NCBI GenBank assembly: GCA_003210025.1
Contig: QCNW01000004.1
Span: 79,264-143,263 of the forward strand
Length of the DNA: 64,000 nt
Direction of reading: 5' to 3'
From: Pelagibacteraceae bacterium AG-426-M19
GTDB lineage: Bacteria; Pseudomonadota; Alphaproteobacteria; Pelagibacterales; Pelagibacteraceae
The notes under the pieces were generated by a model. It ran no database searches. It worked only from the letters and a program-made list of their open reading frames with translations, and was not told the origin of the DNA. The position numbers and the translations under genes were made by a program. This document shows positions 18,830 through 28,455 of this stretch, piece by piece (the first letter of the stretch is position 1; every line of letters starts with the position of its first letter).

Positions 18830-19133
18830 CATTGGACTTGGTCATTATTTAACTCTTGCCGCTATTATATTCACAATTGGTATTGTAGGTATTTTTCTAA
18901 ATAGAAAAAATATTATCGTTATATTGATGAGTATTGAATTAATACTTTTAGCTGTAAATATAAATTTAGTATCTTTTTCTATTTTTATTAACGATCTGAG
19001 TGGCCAGGTTTTCACATTATTCATATTAACAGTGGCTGCAGCTGAGGCCGCAATAGGACTTGCAATTATTGTGGTTTATTACAGAAACTCAGGGACAATA
19101 AGAGTTGAAGAAATCGACAGATTGAAAGGGTAA
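18822..19133 (+). CDS. nuoK: NADH-quinone oxidoreductase subunit K
   Basis: 103 residues, three membrane helices, MrpC-like. The conserved Glu of helix 2 ([15 protein letters not shown]) and Glu of helix 3 ([13 protein letters not shown]), both needed for proton translocation, are present. The nuoK stop abuts the nuoL start with no spacer. Confidence 0.96.
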   Translation: MLSIGLGHYLTLAAIIFTIGIVGIFLNRKNIIVILMSIELILLAVNINLVSFSIFINDLSGQVFTLFILTVAAAEAAIGLAIIVVYYRNSGTIRVEEIDRLKG

Positions 19134-21047
19134 ATGGAATACTTAATATTATTTTTACCTTTGATAGGTTCAATCATATCGGGTTTCTTTGGCAAAACCA
19201 TTGGTGATAGATTATCGCAATTAATCACTTGTATTTTGGTTTCTATTTCAGCATTGTTATCTTTGTTCATATTCTTTAAAGTTGTTTCATCAGGATATGA
19301 GCATAATGCAATTATCGCAACTTGGATAAATTCAGGATCTTTAAATGTAAATTGGTCAATTAAAGTTGATGCACTTTCTGCAGTAATGTTAGTTGTAGTT
19401 ACTCTAGTTTCATCCTTAGTTCATATTTATTCTGTTGGTTACATGTCTCATGACCCACATAAACCAAGATTCATGTCCTATTTATCATTATTTACATTCG
19501 CTATGTTAACCTTAGTAACATCAGATAATTTTTTGCAATTATTTTTCGGATGGGAAGGAGTTGGTCTTTGCTCTTACTTTTTAATTGGTTTTTGGTTTAA
19601 AAAAGAAACTGCTAATGCTGCTGCTATTAAGGCTTTTATAGTAAATAGAGTTGGGGACTTTGGTTTTGCATTAGGTATTTTTTTAATATTTTATATTTTT
19701 GGCACAGTAAATTACGACGAAGTTTTTCTTAAAATACCTGAAATTATAGATCAAAAAATAAATTTTCTATCTTTTGAATTTTATACAATAGATTTAATTT
19801 GTTTATTACTTTTTATTGGGGCAATGGGAAAGTCAGCTCAATTTTTGCTTCATACATGGTTACCAGATGCTATGGAAGGTCCAACACCGGTATCCGCATT
19901 AATTCATGCAGCCACAATGGTAACTGCGGGAGTTTTTTTAGTAGTTAGATGTTCTCCAATTTATGAGTATTCAGAATTAGCTTTGTCTGTAATCACATTA
20001 GTTGGAATGACTACAGCTTTTTTCGCAGCTACAGTCGCCTTAGTACAAACAGATATAAAAAAAATTATTGCTTATTCAACATGTAGTCAATTGGGATACA
20101 TGTTTTTTGCAGCAGGTGTAGGTGCATATAATGTTGCAATGTTTCATTTATTTACACATGCTTTTTTTAAAGCTTTACTTTTCTTAGGCTCTGGATCAGT
20201 AATTCATTCATTTAAAGATGAACAAGATGTTAATAAGATGGGAGGAGTATTTAAAAAATTACCCTACACTTATGCATTAATGGTTGTTGGCACTTTAGCT
20301 TTAACAGGATTTCCTTTCTTATCAGGTTTTTATTCTAAAGATGCAATAATTGAATTTGCTTATATAAGTGAAACAAAATTTGGAATTTACGCTGCTGGTA
20401 TTGGTGTATTAACTGCTGTAATGACTTCTATATACTCATGGAGATTAATATTTAAAACTTTTCATGGAGATTATAAAAATAAAGATCTTAGTATTGATAC
20501 AATGCATGAGTCTCCATTAAGCATGATGTTACCTTTAGTATTATTATCCGTTGGAGCAATTTTTTCAGGATTTTTATTTAAAGAATTATTTATCGGTCAT
20601 GATACAATGTATAATTTTTGGGGAGAGTCTATAAAATTTCTAGAACCGTTAGGAAAAGAACATCCTCCAACCTGGTTTTTATTTTTAACTCCTACATTAG
20701 TAGTTCTAACAATTCCATTGTCATATTATCTATTTGTTAAAAATACTAAAATTGTAAATGAAATAGTTTCTATAAACATGCCAGTTTACATTTTTCTCCA
20801 AAAAAAATGGTATTTTGATGAATTATATGATCAAATCTTTATTAAACCTTCAAAAAGTTTTGGAATATTTCTTTGGAAAAAAATTGATGGATTAATAATC
20901 GATAAATTTGGACCTGATGGAATTTCAAATTTGGTAAAACTTTTTTCGTTTAAAGCAGTAAAGTTTCAATCAGGTTATATTTATCAGTATGCCTTTATAA
21001 TGCTTCTAGGTTTTTCAATTCTATTAACTTTATTAATAGTAAAATAA
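19134..21047 (+). CDS. nuoL: NADH-quinone oxidoreductase subunit L
   Basis: 637 residues, antiporter-like subunit with about 14-16 helices. FGWEGVGLCSYFLIGFWF carries the conserved Glu of helix 5, LLHTWLPDAMEGPTPVSALIHAATMVTAG is the family hallmark, and HAFFKALLFLGSG holds the functional Lys. The C-terminal part supplies the long lateral helix. It is the distal proton-pumping subunit of complex I. 1 nt before nuoM. Confidence 0.97.
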   Translation: MEYLILFLPLIGSIISGFFGKTIGDRLSQLITCILVSISALLSLFIFFKVVSSGYEHNAIIATWINSGSLNVNWSIKVDALSAVMLVVVTLVSSLVHIYSVGYMSHDPHKPRFMSYLSLFTFAMLTLVTSDNFLQLFFGWEGVGLCSYFLIGFWFKKETANAAAIKAFIVNRVGDFGFALGIFLIFYIFGTVNYDEVFLKIPEIIDQKINFLSFEFYTIDLICLLLFIGAMGKSAQFLLHTWLPDAMEGPTPVSALIHAATMVTAGVFLVVRCSPIYEYSELALSVITLVGMTTAFFAATVALVQTDIKKIIAYSTCSQLGYMFFAAGVGAYNVAMFHLFTHAFFKALLFLGSGSVIHSFKDEQDVNKMGGVFKKLPYTYALMVVGTLALTGFPFLSGFYSKDAIIEFAYISETKFGIYAAGIGVLTAVMTSIYSWRLIFKTFHGDYKNKDLSIDTMHESPLSMMLPLVLLSVGAIFSGFLFKELFIGHDTMYNFWGESIKFLEPLGKEHPPTWFLFLTPTLVVLTIPLSYYLFVKNTKIVNEIVSINMPVYIFLQKKWYFDELYDQIFIKPSKSFGIFLWKKIDGLIIDKFGPDGISNLVKLFSFKAVKFQSGYIYQYAFIMLLGFSILLTLLIVK

Positions 21048-21048
21048 T

Positions 21049-22545
21049 ATGAATTTTCCAATTCTATCATCATTAATTTTACTTCCAACAATAGGAGCTT
21101 TATTTATTTTTTTTGTTAGATCGTCTAATTCTCAATATCAAAGTAGCAAATATGTTGCCCTTTTTATAACTTTAGCTAATTTTTTCTTGTCTTTATATCT
21201 CTGGATTATTTTTGATAAATCTATAGTTGACTTTCAGTTTGTTGAAGAAAGAGAATGGATTTCAGGATTTGTTAATTACAAAGTAGGAGTAGATGGGATA
21301 TCAATTTTATTTATTTTACTTACAACATTCATTACTCCAATTTGTGTCATAACTGTAAATGCAACTATTAAAAATAGATTAAAAGATTTTTTAATAGCAA
21401 TCTTGATACTTGAAACATTTATGATTGGTGTCTTTTGCTCGTTGGACTTAGTTGTATTTTATTTATTTTTTGAGGCTGGTCTTATTCCAATGTTTTTAAT
21501 TATTGGTATATGGGGTGGAGAAAGAAGAGTTTATTCAGCATTTAAATTCTTTTTATATACTTTGCTAGGTTCAGTTTTAATGCTGGTTGCTATTATATCA
21601 ATATATTGGATAACTGGTACAACAGATGTCATTAAGTTATACGAATTGGGTATAGACGCTAAGTACCAAAATTTATTATGGCTAGCATTTTTTAGTTCCT
21701 TTGCTGTTAAAACACCAATGTGGCCAGTGCATACATGGTTACCAGATGCTCATGTAGAGGCACCAACTGCTGGTTCAGTTTTGCTAGCTGCAATACTTTT
21801 AAAAATGGCTGGATACGGATTTATAAGGTTTTCTCTAGGTTTGTTTCCAGATGCTTCATTATATTTTGTACCTTTAGTTTATGCACTTAGTTTGATAGCG
21901 ATTATTTATACATCACTAGTAGCCTTAATGCAGGAAGATATGAAAAAACTAATAGCTTATTCGTCCGTAGCTCATATGGGATTTGTAACACTAGGTATTT
22001 TCACAATGACACAGCAAGGAATAGAAGGAAGTATTTTCCAAATGATAAGTCATGGTTTGGTATCTGCAGCACTATTTTTATGTGTTGGAGTTGTTTACGA
22101 TAGACTTCATACAAGACTAATAAATAGATATGGAGGCTTAGTTTCTATAATGCCAAAGTACGCAATAGTTTTTATGGTTTTTACTTTAGGAGCCCTTGGA
22201 TTACCCGGAACAAGTGGCTTTATTGGTGAATTTTTAGTTTTAATGGGTGCATTTAAAAAGAATATACTTGTAGCAACGATTGCAAGTCTAGGAGTGATCT
22301 TGGGGGCGGCATATATGCTTTGGTTATATAAGAGAATTATCTTTGGAAAATTAATTAATGACGATGTAAAAAAAATGGTTGATTTAAAAAGATTTGAAAT
22401 TGTTACATTATGGCTTTTAGTATTACCAATTATATTTTTTGGTTTTTATCCAGAACCTTTGATTAACTCTATAGAAGTATCAGTTGCAAATATGATAGAT
22501 ATGAATGATTTAGACAAGATTAATAAATTAGCATTAGGCGAATAA
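21049..22545 (+). CDS. nuoM: NADH-quinone oxidoreductase subunit M
   Basis: 498 residues. FYLFFEAGLIPMFLIIGIWGG contains the essential Glu of helix 5; PVHTWLPDAHVEAPTAGSVLLAAILLKM and EDMKKLIAYSSVAHMGF are the conserved antiporter blocks. It is the second pumping subunit of the membrane arm. The stop overlaps the nuoN ATG by 1 nt. Confidence 0.97.
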   Translation: MNFPILSSLILLPTIGALFIFFVRSSNSQYQSSKYVALFITLANFFLSLYLWIIFDKSIVDFQFVEEREWISGFVNYKVGVDGISILFILLTTFITPICVITVNATIKNRLKDFLIAILILETFMIGVFCSLDLVVFYLFFEAGLIPMFLIIGIWGGERRVYSAFKFFLYTLLGSVLMLVAIISIYWITGTTDVIKLYELGIDAKYQNLLWLAFFSSFAVKTPMWPVHTWLPDAHVEAPTAGSVLLAAILLKMAGYGFIRFSLGLFPDASLYFVPLVYALSLIAIIYTSLVALMQEDMKKLIAYSSVAHMGFVTLGIFTMTQQGIEGSIFQMISHGLVSAALFLCVGVVYDRLHTRLINRYGGLVSIMPKYAIVFMVFTLGALGLPGTSGFIGEFLVLMGAFKKNILVATIASLGVILGAAYMLWLYKRIIFGKLINDDVKKMVDLKRFEIVTLWLLVLPIIFFGFYPEPLINSIEVSVANMIDMNDLDKINKLALGE

Positions 22546-23960
22546 TGGAAAATCTACAACTTATAATTCCAGAGTTATTTATATCTATAATGATTATGTT
22601 TTTATTAATATTTGGGGTATTTAAGAAAAATAGCTCTCAACTAGTTTATAATTTAACAACAGTAACTTTAGTTGCTACTTTAGCATTAATAATTAATTTA
22701 GACACGCAAATTCAATCATCATTATTCAATAATAGTTACAATATAGATAGTTTAGCTAGATTTATGAAAATTCTTTTAGTTTTGTCTGGGATTTTTGTAA
22801 TGCTGTCATCATCAAAATACATTCAGATTAGTAAAATTAGCAAAATTGAATATCCAATTCTTATTTTATGCTCAATCTTAGGTATGATGGTGATGATTAG
22901 TTCAAACGATCTTATTGTTTTTTACATGGGATTAGAATTGCAATCACTAGCATTATATGTGTTAGCATCATTTAATAGAGATAATTTACTATCAACAGAA
23001 TCTGGATTAAAATATTTTGTTTTAAGTGCTCTTTCATCTGGACTTTTATTATATGGGTGTTCACTTATTTATGGCTTTTCAGAAACGACTAATTTTAATC
23101 AAATTATGGTTAATACAAGAGAAATAGAATACGGATTAACTTTTGGAATAGTATTTATTTTAGTCGGATTAGCTTTTAAAATTTCTGCTGTTCCTTTCCA
23201 TATGTGGGCACCTGATGTTTATCAAGGTTCACCAACATCTGTAACAATCTTTTTCGCATTACTTCCAAAAATTGCTGCATTAACTGTATTTATTAGATTT
23301 CTATATATTCCTTTTTATGAATTAGGTGATCAGTGGCAAATGATAATTATATTTTTGTCTATTGCATCAATGGTATTCGGAGCAGTAGCAGCAATTGGTC
23401 AAAAAAATCTAAAAAGACTAATAGCCTACAGTTCAATTAGTCATATGGGATACGCACTTGCAGGTTTATCTACAGGTACAACACAAGGTGTGCAGAGCTC
23501 TATTACATATATAACAATTTACCTTGTCATGAATTTAGCATTTTTTTGTTGTTTGTTTATGCTTAAGCGAAACGATGAATATTATGAGAACATAGATGAT
23601 TTATCGGGTCTTTCAAAGAATCATCCGTTATTGTCATTATCATTGCTTGTTGTGCTATTCTCTTTAGCGGGAATACCACCACTGGCTGGTTTTTTTGCAA
23701 AATTCTATATTTTTGTGGCTGTTATTAATGAAAAAATGTATTTTTTAGCAATAGTTGGACTGCTAGCAACAGTAATCGCTGCTTTTTATTATCTAAGAAT
23801 AATCAAAATTATATATTTCGATCCAGAAAAAGAAAAATTTGAATCGAAACATAATTTAGGTTTAAAATTTACACTAGTAGCATCAACTTTTTTCATTCTT
23901 GCTTATTTTATATATCCAAGTGGAATAGTAGATATAATTTCACAAATAAATATTAATTAA
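22545..23960 (+). CDS. nuoN: NADH-quinone oxidoreductase subunit N
   Basis: 471 residues, third antiporter-like subunit. MGLELQSLALYVLASFNRDN has the helix 5 Glu, PFHMWAPDVYQGSPTSVTIFF and KRLIAYSSISHMGYAL are the hallmark blocks. It closes a complete 14-gene complex I set, and its stop overlaps the birA ATG by 1 nt, so the operon evidently continues. Confidence 0.97.
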   Translation: MENLQLIIPELFISIMIMFLLIFGVFKKNSSQLVYNLTTVTLVATLALIINLDTQIQSSLFNNSYNIDSLARFMKILLVLSGIFVMLSSSKYIQISKISKIEYPILILCSILGMMVMISSNDLIVFYMGLELQSLALYVLASFNRDNLLSTESGLKYFVLSALSSGLLLYGCSLIYGFSETTNFNQIMVNTREIEYGLTFGIVFILVGLAFKISAVPFHMWAPDVYQGSPTSVTIFFALLPKIAALTVFIRFLYIPFYELGDQWQMIIIFLSIASMVFGAVAAIGQKNLKRLIAYSSISHMGYALAGLSTGTTQGVQSSITYITIYLVMNLAFFCCLFMLKRNDEYYENIDDLSGLSKNHPLLSLSLLVVLFSLAGIPPLAGFFAKFYIFVAVINEKMYFLAIVGLLATVIAAFYYLRIIKIIYFDPEKEKFESKHNLGLKFTLVASTFFILAYFIYPSGIVDIISQININ

Positions 23961-24478
23961 TGAAACTCAAAATATATTCTTATAAGGTTGTCAAAAGCAC
24001 TAATGATACAGCAATAAGATTAATCAAACAAAACATAAAACAAGGTATAGTTACTAGCGATATCCAGACTAATGGAAAAGGACAAAGGGGAAAAAAATGG
24101 GTTTCTAGAAGAGGAAATCTTTTTATTTCAATTTTTTTTCCTATTAGCGAAAGTTTAAATTTAAAAAAAATTACATTTTCAAGTCTTAAAATAATAAAAA
24201 ATATTTTAAAAAATATTGTTCCATATAAAATCAATATTAAACTACCAAATGATTTAAAAATAATGAATAAAAAGGTATGCGGAATTCTTCAAGAAATAAT
24301 TTATTATAATGAAATTAAATTTCTAATTATTGGAGTAGGAATTAATATAAAAAGTAGTCCAACAATAAAAGAATATGAAACTACTTATATAAATAAATAT
24401 AATAATAAAATTAATAAATCTAAAATTTTAAATTTTATAAAAAATAATTTCGAAAAAAAATATTCTTATTATGCCTAA
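23960..24478 (+). CDS. birA: Biotin--[acetyl-CoA-carboxylase] ligase, minimal form
   Basis: 172 residues. VKSTND (11-16) and NGKGQRGKKWVS (38-49) form the biotinyl-AMP binding site; LPNDLKIMNKKVCGILQE carries the catalytic Lys. It attaches biotin to the carrier protein of acetyl-CoA carboxylase. It lacks the N-terminal DNA-binding domain of the E. coli regulator, as usual in alphaproteobacteria, and the C-terminal SH3-like domain also appears missing or reduced (family usually 240 aa or more). Position after nuoN and before coaX is the common alphaproteobacterial order. Confidence 0.88.
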   Translation: MKLKIYSYKVVKSTNDTAIRLIKQNIKQGIVTSDIQTNGKGQRGKKWVSRRGNLFISIFFPISESLNLKKITFSSLKIIKNILKNIVPYKINIKLPNDLKIMNKKVCGILQEIIYYNEIKFLIIGVGINIKSSPTIKEYETTYINKYNNKINKSKILNFIKNNFEKKYSYYA

Positions 24479-25226
24479 TTTTTATATTATTGGAGATATT
24501 GGAAATACAGATATAAAAATCTGCGTTTACAAAAATAAAAATATTGTCAAAAAAATCAGACTTTCTACAAATAAAGTGAATTTAAATTATTTAAAAAAAA
24601 ATTTAAATGTTTTGAGAAAATATGATAAAAAATTAAAACGTATTTTATTTTGTTCTGTTGTTCCTAGCTGTTATAAGAAAATTAAAAATTATTTTAAATT
24701 ATATTTTAATACTAATTGTAATGAGTTAAAAAATCTTAATTTAAGTAAATTATTAACTATAAAAGTTAATAGAAAACAAATTGGTTCTGATCGTTTAGCT
24801 AATGCAATATCAGTAATTGACAATAAAAATAATTATATTGTAGTAGATTTTGGAACAGCAACTAATTTTGATGTAATCTCAGCAAATAGTTATAACGGAG
24901 GGGTAATTGCTCCAGGAATAAATCTATCATTAGAAAATTTATCAAAAAAAGCATTTTTAATACCTAATGTAAAATTTAAAAAATCAAATAATGTTGTAGG
25001 TAAAAATACTTTAAGTGCAATTAATTCAGGATTTTTCTTTGGTTATTCTGGTTTGATTGACAATATAATTCATTCCATTATTAAACAAACCAAAAAAAAA
25101 TATAAAATAATATTTACTGGTGGACTAGCAAAAATGTTTAAAAATTCTTTAAAACTTAGCGTAAATATAAAGTCTAATTTAACTACTGATGGAGTTTTAA
25201 AGGCTGCTATGTATTTAAATAAATGA
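24471..25226 (+). CDS. coaX: Type III pantothenate kinase
   Basis: 251 residues. The ASKHA fold shows the phosphate-1 loop GDIGNTDIK (8-16), the catalytic block IGSDRLAN with Asp107, and VDFGTATNFD (125-134) with GGVIAPGINLS (143-153). It phosphorylates pantothenate in the first step of coenzyme A synthesis. Type III kinases are insensitive to CoA feedback. It overlaps birA by 8 nt and rnj by 4 nt. The sequence is strongly biased to Lys/Asn but the key blocks are intact. Confidence 0.93.
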   Translation: MPNFYIIGDIGNTDIKICVYKNKNIVKKIRLSTNKVNLNYLKKNLNVLRKYDKKLKRILFCSVVPSCYKKIKNYFKLYFNTNCNELKNLNLSKLLTIKVNRKQIGSDRLANAISVIDNKNNYIVVDFGTATNFDVISANSYNGGVIAPGINLSLENLSKKAFLIPNVKFKKSNNVVGKNTLSAINSGFFFGYSGLIDNIIHSIIKQTKKKYKIIFTGGLAKMFKNSLKLSVNIKSNLTTDGVLKAAMYLNK

Positions 25227-26881
25227 AAGAGGAATTAATTTTTTGCCCTTTAGGGGGATCTGGAGAAATTGGGATGAACATGAATTTATTCGCCTATGGA
25301 AATCCAGATAATAGAAAATGGATAATTGTAGATATAGGTGTTACTTTTGCAGATGATGCAATTCCTGGAGTTGATTTAATATATCCTGACCCTGGATTTA
25401 TTGTTGATAAAAAAGATGACTTATTAGGTATTGTTCTAACACATGCACATGAAGATCATATTGGTGCAATCGCTCATATATGGCCAAAACTAAAATGCAA
25501 AATATTTGCTACTCCATTTACATCAGTGTTAATTTCAGAAAAATTTAAGGAAAAAAAAATTGATGTAACAGGATATCTAGAAGTTGTTCAATTAAACAGC
25601 ATTGTAGATTTAAGTCCTTTTAAAATAGAATTTGTTACATTAACACATTCTATACTAGAACCTAATGGACTAAAAATTGAAACACCTGTAGGAAATATAT
25701 TACACACTGGTGATTGGAAGTGTGATCCAGATCCATTAACTGGAGACAATATGAATTCAAAAAGATTAAAGGAAATTGGTGAAGAAGGTGTTTTGACAAT
25801 GATATGTGACTCAACAAACGTATTTAGTGCAGGAAGAGCAGGATCAGAGCTCGATGTAAGAAAAAATATGCTAAAGATAATGGAAAGATTAAAGAAAAGA
25901 ATAATTATTACATCTTTCGCTTCAAATGTAGCTAGAATGGAGTCAGTCTTTTATTGTGCAGAAAAAACAGGTAGGCAAATTGCTTTGGTGGGCCGTTCGA
26001 TGCATAGAATTTATAAAGCTGCTCGGCAATGTGGTTACTTGCAAAATGTTATTGAACCACTTGATGCTAGAGATGCAAAAAATATTTCAAGAGAAAAAAT
26101 TGTTTACTTATGTACTGGTAGCCAAGGAGAACCAATGGGTGCAATGAACCGTATTTCAAATTATACACATCCAGATGTTTTTGTTGAGAGAGGGGACGCA
26201 GTTATATTTTCTTCAAAAATTATTCCAGGTAATGAAAAAAAATTATACAAACTTCACAATCAATTAGTAAGAGAAGGTATAGAAGTAATTTCTGAAGATA
26301 GTGAATTTATTCATGTATCAGGACACCCAAATAGAGAAGATTTAAAGGATATGTATGACTGGATAAAACCAAGATCTGTTATACCCGTTCATGGTGAACA
26401 TAGACATATGATTGAACACATAAATTTTGCTAAAGAAATGCAAGTACCATATCCTGTTAGAGTAGAAAATGGTGATATAGTTAGAATTTATCCAGGTGAT
26501 AAACCTGAAGTATATGATAAAGCTCCAAGTGGAAGACTTTACGTAGATGGCTCTATAAGTGTTGAAGAAGATGCTCAATCTATCAAAGAAAGAAAAAATT
26601 TATCAACCAACGGATTAATAGAAGCAACATTGGTAATTACACCTAATGGCAATATTCACAACAAACCTTTATTAACTTTTAGAGGTTTACCTATATATGA
26701 AAAAGATGAATTTACATTTAATCTTGAAGAGGAAATTGAAAAAACAGCAAAAACTTTTTCTTTAAATAACAAAAGACAAGAATCAAATTTAATTGATGCT
26801 CTTAAAATAACTTGTAGAAAGTATACAAAAGAAAAATTAGGAAAGAGACCTTATACAAATATAAACTTAGTGAGGATTTGA
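25223..26881 (+). CDS. rnj: Ribonuclease J
   Basis: 552 residues. The metallo-beta-lactamase core has LTHAHEDHIGA with His74, His76, Asp78 and His79; HTGDWKCDP gives the next metal ligand. The beta-CASP part has VYLCTGSQGEPMGAM and HVSGHPNREDL, and PVHGEHRHM completes the site. It acts as 5'-3' exonuclease and endonuclease in RNA processing and decay. In alphaproteobacteria it lies beside coaX and proS, as here. It ends directly against the next gene. Confidence 0.95.
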   Translation: MKEELIFCPLGGSGEIGMNMNLFAYGNPDNRKWIIVDIGVTFADDAIPGVDLIYPDPGFIVDKKDDLLGIVLTHAHEDHIGAIAHIWPKLKCKIFATPFTSVLISEKFKEKKIDVTGYLEVVQLNSIVDLSPFKIEFVTLTHSILEPNGLKIETPVGNILHTGDWKCDPDPLTGDNMNSKRLKEIGEEGVLTMICDSTNVFSAGRAGSELDVRKNMLKIMERLKKRIIITSFASNVARMESVFYCAEKTGRQIALVGRSMHRIYKAARQCGYLQNVIEPLDARDAKNISREKIVYLCTGSQGEPMGAMNRISNYTHPDVFVERGDAVIFSSKIIPGNEKKLYKLHNQLVREGIEVISEDSEFIHVSGHPNREDLKDMYDWIKPRSVIPVHGEHRHMIEHINFAKEMQVPYPVRVENGDIVRIYPGDKPEVYDKAPSGRLYVDGSISVEEDAQSIKERKNLSTNGLIEATLVITPNGNIHNKPLLTFRGLPIYEKDEFTFNLEEEIEKTAKTFSLNNKRQESNLIDALKITCRKYTKEKLGKRPYTNINLVRI

Positions 26882-27127
26882 TTGAGTATAACAGGCTCAA
26901 TAGTTGTATATGTGTGCTTGTGGTGGATAGTTTTTTTTGCCATTCTACCTATAGATGTTAATCGTGAAAAAAAGGGAAATATAGAGGGTGTTGACCCTGG
27001 GGCCCCAGAAAATCCAAAAATAACTAAAAAAATAATTTATTGTACTTTAATTACGTCTGGTATTTTTATAGTTATATATTTATTAGTAATTAATGAAATT
27101 TTAAATTTACGTAACTTTTTAAATTAA
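26882..27127 (+). CDS. DUF1467 family inner membrane protein
   Basis: 81 residues, starting with TTG that directly follows the rnj TGA. Two membrane helices (about 5-22 and 52-72) flank a loop with the DUF1467 signature: LPIDVNREKKGNIEGVDPGAPENPKI. The function of this family is unknown; it occurs next to proS in many alphaproteobacteria. Its stop overlaps the proS ATG by one base. The TTG start is required because no ATG or GTG is available upstream of the first helix. Confidence 0.85.
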   Translation: MSITGSIVVYVCLWWIVFFAILPIDVNREKKGNIEGVDPGAPENPKITKKIIYCTLITSGIFIVIYLLVINEILNLRNFLN

Positions 27128-28455
27128 TGTTTTTTTCAAAATCATTTATTCCGATACTAAAAAACAATCCATCTGAAGCTAAAATTAAATCACACCAGTT
27201 AATGTTAAGAGTAGGCATGATTAAACAGTCCTCTGCTGGAATTTATTCTTGGTTACCACTTGGATTTAAAGTCATGAAAAAAATAGAACAAATAGTTCGA
27301 GAAGAACAAGACCGTGTTGGCGTTCAAGAAATATTAATGCCCACAATTCAATCATCAGAAATTTGGAAGGAAAGTGGACGATATGAAGATTATGGTGAAG
27401 AAATGTTAAGAATTAAGGATCGTCAAAATAGAGAAATGTTATATGGTCCAACTAACGAAGAACTTGTGACAGAAATTTTTAGATCTTCTTTTAAATCATA
27501 TAAATCTTTACCTCAATTATTGTATCATATTCAATGGAAATTTAGAGATGAGTTAAGACCAAGATTTGGAATCATGAGATGTAGAGAATTTTATATGAAG
27601 GATGCTTACTCTTTTGATCTAACAGATGATGATGCAATATTTTCGTACAATAAATTTTTTCTTTCATATTTAAAAACTTTTAAGAGATTAAATTTATCCG
27701 CAATTCCCATGGCTGCTGATACTGGCCCTATCGGAGGAAACTTATCACATGAATTTATTATTCTTGCAGATACAGGCGAAAGTAAAATTTATACAGACAA
27801 AAGAATATTTGACGTGAATAGCTCGAAAACACTTTTAGATAAAGAGTCATTAGGTATATTAAGAAAACAATATGAAAAGTTTTATTCTGTAACAGATGAA
27901 AAATTTAATAAAGATGAATTTGAAAAATCTGTTCCAGAGGAATATAGAGTAAATACTAAAGGTATTGAAGTTGGTCACATATTTTATTTTGGAGATAAAT
28001 ACTCAAAACCAATGAATGCTGCTGTTGATTTTAATGGAAAAAAAGAATTTGTTAAAATGGGATCATACGGAATAGGAGTTTCTAGACTTGTTGGTGCCAT
28101 AATTGAGGCAAAATATAACGATAAAGAAGGTTTAATGAAATGGCCAATGTCAGTAACACCTTATGATTGTGCGATTATTCCAAGGATAAACAAAAATGAT
28201 AAATCTAATTTAGAAAAGTCTATTAAAATATATGAATTTCTAAAATCAAAAAATATAGAAACAATCATTGATGATACTGATGAAAATATCTCAGCTAAAA
28301 TAAAAAAATTTAATTTAATCGGAATTCCATATCAATTGATAATTGGAAGCAAATCTGAAGGAAATTTATATGAGTTTAAAGAAGTTGATGGAGAAACTCA
28401 AAATTTAAAAGTTGAAGATATAGCTTCACAAATAATAAAAGCTAAGCAAAATTGA
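27127..28455 (+). CDS. proS: Prolyl-tRNA synthetase (short form)
   Basis: 442 residues, class II synthetase. QSSAGIYSWLPLG is motif 1, RDELRPRFGIMR (140-151) motif 2 and KMGSYGIGVSRLVGAI motif 3; the C-terminal anticodon-binding domain starts near 350. It charges tRNA-Pro. The INS editing domain between motifs 2 and 3 found in the E. coli enzyme (572 aa) is absent, which is normal for alphaproteobacteria. The stop overlaps the TTG start of lolC by 4 nt. Confidence 0.96.
   Translation: MFFSKSFIPILKNNPSEAKIKSHQLMLRVGMIKQSSAGIYSWLPLGFKVMKKIEQIVREEQDRVGVQEILMPTIQSSEIWKESGRYEDYGEEMLRIKDRQNREMLYGPTNEELVTEIFRSSFKSYKSLPQLLYHIQWKFRDELRPRFGIMRCREFYMKDAYSFDLTDDDAIFSYNKFFLSYLKTFKRLNLSAIPMAADTGPIGGNLSHEFIILADTGESKIYTDKRIFDVNSSKTLLDKESLGILRKQYEKFYSVTDEKFNKDEFEKSVPEEYRVNTKGIEVGHIFYFGDKYSKPMNAAVDFNGKKEFVKMGSYGIGVSRLVGAIIEAKYNDKEGLMKWPMSVTPYDCAIIPRINKNDKSNLEKSIKIYEFLKSKNIETIIDDTDENISAKIKKFNLIGIPYQLIIGSKSEGNLYEFKEVDGETQNLKVEDIASQIIKAKQN

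Noticed and set aside
25956..26147. Plus-strand 63-residue frame inside rnj
   Set aside because: Out-of-frame shadow of the beta-CASP domain of ribonuclease J; no independent support.
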